From Bacillota bacterium (GTDB lineage Bacteria; Bacillota; Clostridia; Lachnospirales; Lachnospiraceae): a stretch of 8,129 bases of DNA. Below are positions 6,212-8,129 of the stretch, piece after piece; positions within the stretch are counted from its first letter, which is position 1; the number at the start of each line of letters is the position of its first letter. Location of the stretch: NCBI GenBank assembly GCA_023392995.1, contig JAEWMZ010000419.1, forward strand, positions 1 through 8,129, in the 5' to 3' direction. A program made the position numbers and the translations under genes. The notes below the pieces were generated by a model. It searched no databases and was not told the origin of the DNA. It worked only from the letters and a program-made list of their open reading frames with translations.

Positions 6212-6629
6212 ATTATACTCCCAAGCAATCAAAGATCATAATTTATCCCACCATAACAAGCATGCTCTGGAGGATGCCAGTCTGGAAATGCCCGGCAGAA
6301 ACCCCAGCTGCGGGGATGAAATCACGCTATTTATAAAACTTAAAGATGGAATTATAGCTGATGCTTCCTTTACCGGTGTTGGCTGCGCCATCTCCCAGGC
6401 TTCTGTTTCCATTATGATTGATCTGGTGCGAGGGAAAACGCCTCAGGAAGCCAAAGAGTTATGTCAGCTTTTTCTTCGCATGATTCGTCACTCCCCTCTC
6501 ACCGAGGAAGAATTAGAAAAGCTCGATGAGGCTGCTGCACTTTCCAATGTCTCCAATATGCCTGCACGGGTAAAATGTGCTACCATGCCCTGGCATACGC
6601 TGGAGGCAGCGATAGATAATGCAATTTAA
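6198..6629 (+). CDS. sufU: SufU, zinc-dependent sulfur acceptor for SufS
   Basis: SufU takes the persulfide sulfur from SufS by zinc-assisted ligand exchange and passes it to SufBCD. It replaces SufE in Firmicutes. The product is 143 residues with the expected ligands: Cys38 and Asp40 (NPSCGDEI), Cys63 (GVGCAIS) and Cys127 (RVKCATMPW). The inserted segment before ARVKC that separates SufU from IscU is present (about 97-120). The start is a TTG. I prefer 6198 because AAAGGAG (6182-6188) is 9 nt upstream; TTG 6192 would be only 3 nt from it and add two residues. The gene overlaps the end of sufS by 14 bp and closes the operon. No sufA, sufE or sufT follows. Confidence 0.94.
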   Translation: MNLNELYSQAIKDHNLSHHNKHALEDASLEMPGRNPSCGDEITLFIKLKDGIIADASFTGVGCAISQASVSIMIDLVRGKTPQEAKELCQLFLRMIRHSPLTEEELEKLDEAAALSNVSNMPARVKCATMPWHTLEAAIDNAI

Positions 6630-6648
6630 TACACCAACGTTTAAAATT

Positions 6649-6699
6649 AGGCTATATTTTAATATCATGTTAAAATGCTTAAATATTGAAATATAGCCT
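6649..6699. terminator. Hairpin between convergent genes, probable terminator
   Basis: AGGCTATATTT (6649-6659) pairs perfectly with AAATATAGCCT (6689-6699). The stem continues through a T-G wobble and five more pairs (6661-6665 with 6683-6687), giving 17 pairs around a 17-nt loop. It lies 19 bp after the sufU stop and 50 bp after the stop of the convergent Fe-S protein gene. The - strand tail AATTTTAAA is more T-rich than the + strand tail GAAAATTGC, so intrinsic termination looks better for the - gene. For the suf transcript it may serve mainly as a 3'-end stabiliser. Confidence 0.65.
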
Positions 6700-6748
6700 G
6701 AAAATTGCAGCTGGGCTTTTCCTTGCTAGTCTGTTAGCCTTTCTTTTC

Positions 6749-8020
6749 TTAGCTATTCTTTGACAGCAACTTATCCAAGTATATAGACTTCAACTGTTTA
6801 CTAGCCAACAGCTGCTTTAAAGGCGGCAATTTCAGAATAACTCCGAGTACCGCTGCCATTGCACGATGGTTAGCAAAGGCTTGATTATCAAATATAAGAT
6901 TCTGTAGTGTTCCTTTTTCGATTGCCTGCAGTACAAATCTATGGGTACTATTCACCGGTGTAATAACTTGGATCTCTCTCCGCTCTAATCGTATCACCTT
7001 TTTCGGACAACTGCGAACACATACACCGCAGCCAAGACATACCTCCGTATCAATTACTGCAACCGTCTTACCCTCATTACCTTTCGGCATTGATATAGCC
7101 AATACCGGGCATACCTTTTCACATTTACCGCACCCTACGCATTCTTCCGAAATCTTTGGTATATAATTTGTGGTAGCCACTGGCTGCATTGGGCTGAATT
7201 TTCTCGCTGCTTGCAGAGCCTCACAGCAACAACCACAGCAATTGCAGATAAAGGCCGGGTCTTCACGAACATTTTCTCCGATCTGTACCAGATTAGCTGC
7301 ATAAGAGCGTTCTAATACATCCATTGCCTCTTTCTTATCAATTAATCTCGCATGCTGTCCATGCTCCGCAAGAGACCTGGCAACATTTCCAAAGGTGAGA
7401 CAAACATCCAACGGAGCATCGATCTCACAGGGATGACCTGCATGTAACATCTTATGCCTGCAATAACAGGTTCCAAGACCGATATGGGATGCTTCCTCAA
7501 CAATATGGCTTGCTCTTTCATAATCCAAGATATGAATCGTATTATCACTGGTCAGCACCTTCTCCTGCACATAAACTCGTCCAAGCTGGGTCTCTGTTGC
7601 GTAAAATAAATCCTTAACAAAATCTTCTTCCACATTCATATATTGATAATACAATTCACTTAAATATTTCTGATCAATATCACCTCTGGTACGCATTAAC
7701 GCAAATTCAATAAAGCCTGCCATTGGCGGCGGCATAACAAATTGCCGTGTCCCTTTATAAAAGGAATCCACCAGTAATGCCTTTTCGCAAAGATGTTCTA
7801 AAAAAGCTTCCGCCTTCCCTTCACTGGTATTCCAAATCTTTGCTGCTTTCTTTGCCGTAAATGGACGAACCGGCAACAGCGCGACCCATTTGGCTTCCTT
7901 CTCGGTGTATAAAACCTGCAATATTTTGTACAGGCTGTCCGATGGCGGAGCCCCTTGTGTAAACCAATTGATTCTTTCCTCTAAATTCTTATAGGCATCT
8001 TTACTCGTAATATGTCCCAT
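6749..8020 (-). CDS. Cysteine-rich 4Fe-4S dicluster ferredoxin-like protein with winged-helix-like N-terminus
   Basis: The 423-residue soluble protein has three parts. Residues about 28-100 look like a winged helix (FTAKKAAKIWNTSEGKAEAFLEHLCEKALL) followed by MPPPMAGFIEF. The middle part carries two cysteine groups: GTCYCRHK...GHPC...DVC (Cys185, 187, 198, 207) and ICNCCGCCC (Cys259, 261, 262, 264, 265, 266). Then come two ferredoxin motifs, CVGCGKCEKVCP (294-305) and CLGCGVCVRSCP (328-339), each able to hold a [4Fe-4S] cluster. There is no signal peptide and no clear membrane helix. I recognise the layout as an uncharacterised 4Fe-4S protein family of anaerobes, probably electron transfer or an oxidoreductase partner. 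The ATG follows GAGGAAGGG on the - strand (8027-8035). It is convergent with the suf operon and may be one of its clients. The extra cysteines could bind further clusters. Confidence 0.85.
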   Translation of the reverse strand: MGHITSKDAYKNLEERINWFTQGAPPSDSLYKILQVLYTEKEAKWVALLPVRPFTAKKAAKIWNTSEGKAEAFLEHLCEKALLVDSFYKGTRQFVMPPPMAGFIEFALMRTRGDIDQKYLSELYYQYMNVEEDFVKDLFYATETQLGRVYVQEKVLTSDNTIHILDYERASHIVEEASHIGLGTCYCRHKMLHAGHPCEIDAPLDVCLTFGNVARSLAEHGQHARLIDKKEAMDVLERSYAANLVQIGENVREDPAFICNCCGCCCEALQAARKFSPMQPVATTNYIPKISEECVGCGKCEKVCPVLAISMPKGNEGKTVAVIDTEVCLGCGVCVRSCPKKVIRLERREIQVITPVNSTHRFVLQAIEKGTLQNLIFDNQAFANHRAMAAVLGVILKLPPLKQLLASKQLKSIYLDKLLSKNS

Positions 8021-8043
8021 AGATTTCCCTTCCTCATAATAAG

Positions 8044-8097
8044 TTTGGATAGATTTTTTTGGATAGATTTGTATCTATATTATCAAATTGCATGCAA
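8044..8097. promoter_or_regulatory. Leader of the Fe-S protein gene with tandem repeats and palindromes
   Basis: TTTGGATAGATTT occurs twice in tandem (8044-8056 and 8058-8070, period 14). The second copy runs into an inverted repeat, ATAGAT-TTGT-ATCTAT (8063-8078). A perfect palindrome, TTGCATGCAA, is at 8088-8097. On the - strand TAATAT (8078-8083) could be a -10 hexamer but no good -35 matches it, so I cannot place the promoter firmly. The density of symmetric sites within 55 bp of the gene start suggests regulator binding. Confidence 0.35.
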
Positions 8098-8129
8098 ACT
8101 TACCAGATGAAGAAAAATATAATTTTCTC

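Noticed and set aside
6198..6629. IscU scaffold instead of SufU
   Set aside because: The gene directly follows sufS, has the Gram-positive SufU insertion before the last cysteine, and lacks the LPPVK chaperone-binding motif of IscU.

Overview
The window centres on a complete SUF iron-sulfur (Fe-S) cluster assembly operon of the Gram-positive type: regulator-sufC-sufB-sufD-sufS-sufU on the + strand (about 1184-6629). The Zn-type sulfur acceptor SufU in place of SufE, strong AAGGAGG-like ribosome binding sites, a short clostridial-type SufD and a convergent anaerobe-type polyferredoxin gene suggest an anaerobic Firmicute (Clostridia, perhaps Lachnospiraceae). That placement is inferred; no marker gene is present to fix it.

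Layout. 1-112: possible last codons of an upstream + gene, then a composite inverted repeat that probably acts as a terminator. 113-475 (-): a small, very AT-rich gene for an unknown three-helix membrane protein. 476-1183: about 700 bp without a confident gene. It holds a 53-codon gene remnant on the - strand (756-917), a strikingly C-rich and G-poor stretch (about 931-1060), and then a near-consensus promoter (TTGACA-17-TACAAT, 1065-1093) with two small palindromes at the -10 and start point. 1184-6629 (+): the suf operon, tightly packed with overlaps or gaps of at most 16 bp. 6649-6699: a strong hairpin between convergent genes. 6749-8020 (-): a cysteine-rich protein with two [4Fe-4S] ferredoxin motifs, a CxCCxCCC block and a winged-helix-like N-terminus. 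8021-8129: its leader, with tandem repeats and palindromes.

How it works together. SufS takes sulfur from cysteine and passes it to SufU. The SufBCD complex (B and D scaffold, C ATPase) assembles the cluster. The first gene encodes a MarR-type repressor or activator with four clustered cysteines (CX3CX3CXC) after its DNA-binding domain. The most interesting hypothesis here is that this protein binds an Fe-S cluster (or a metal) and reports cluster status to its own operon, doing the job that IscR (Rrf2 family) or SufR does elsewhere. The neighbouring polyferredoxin could be a client of the SUF system.
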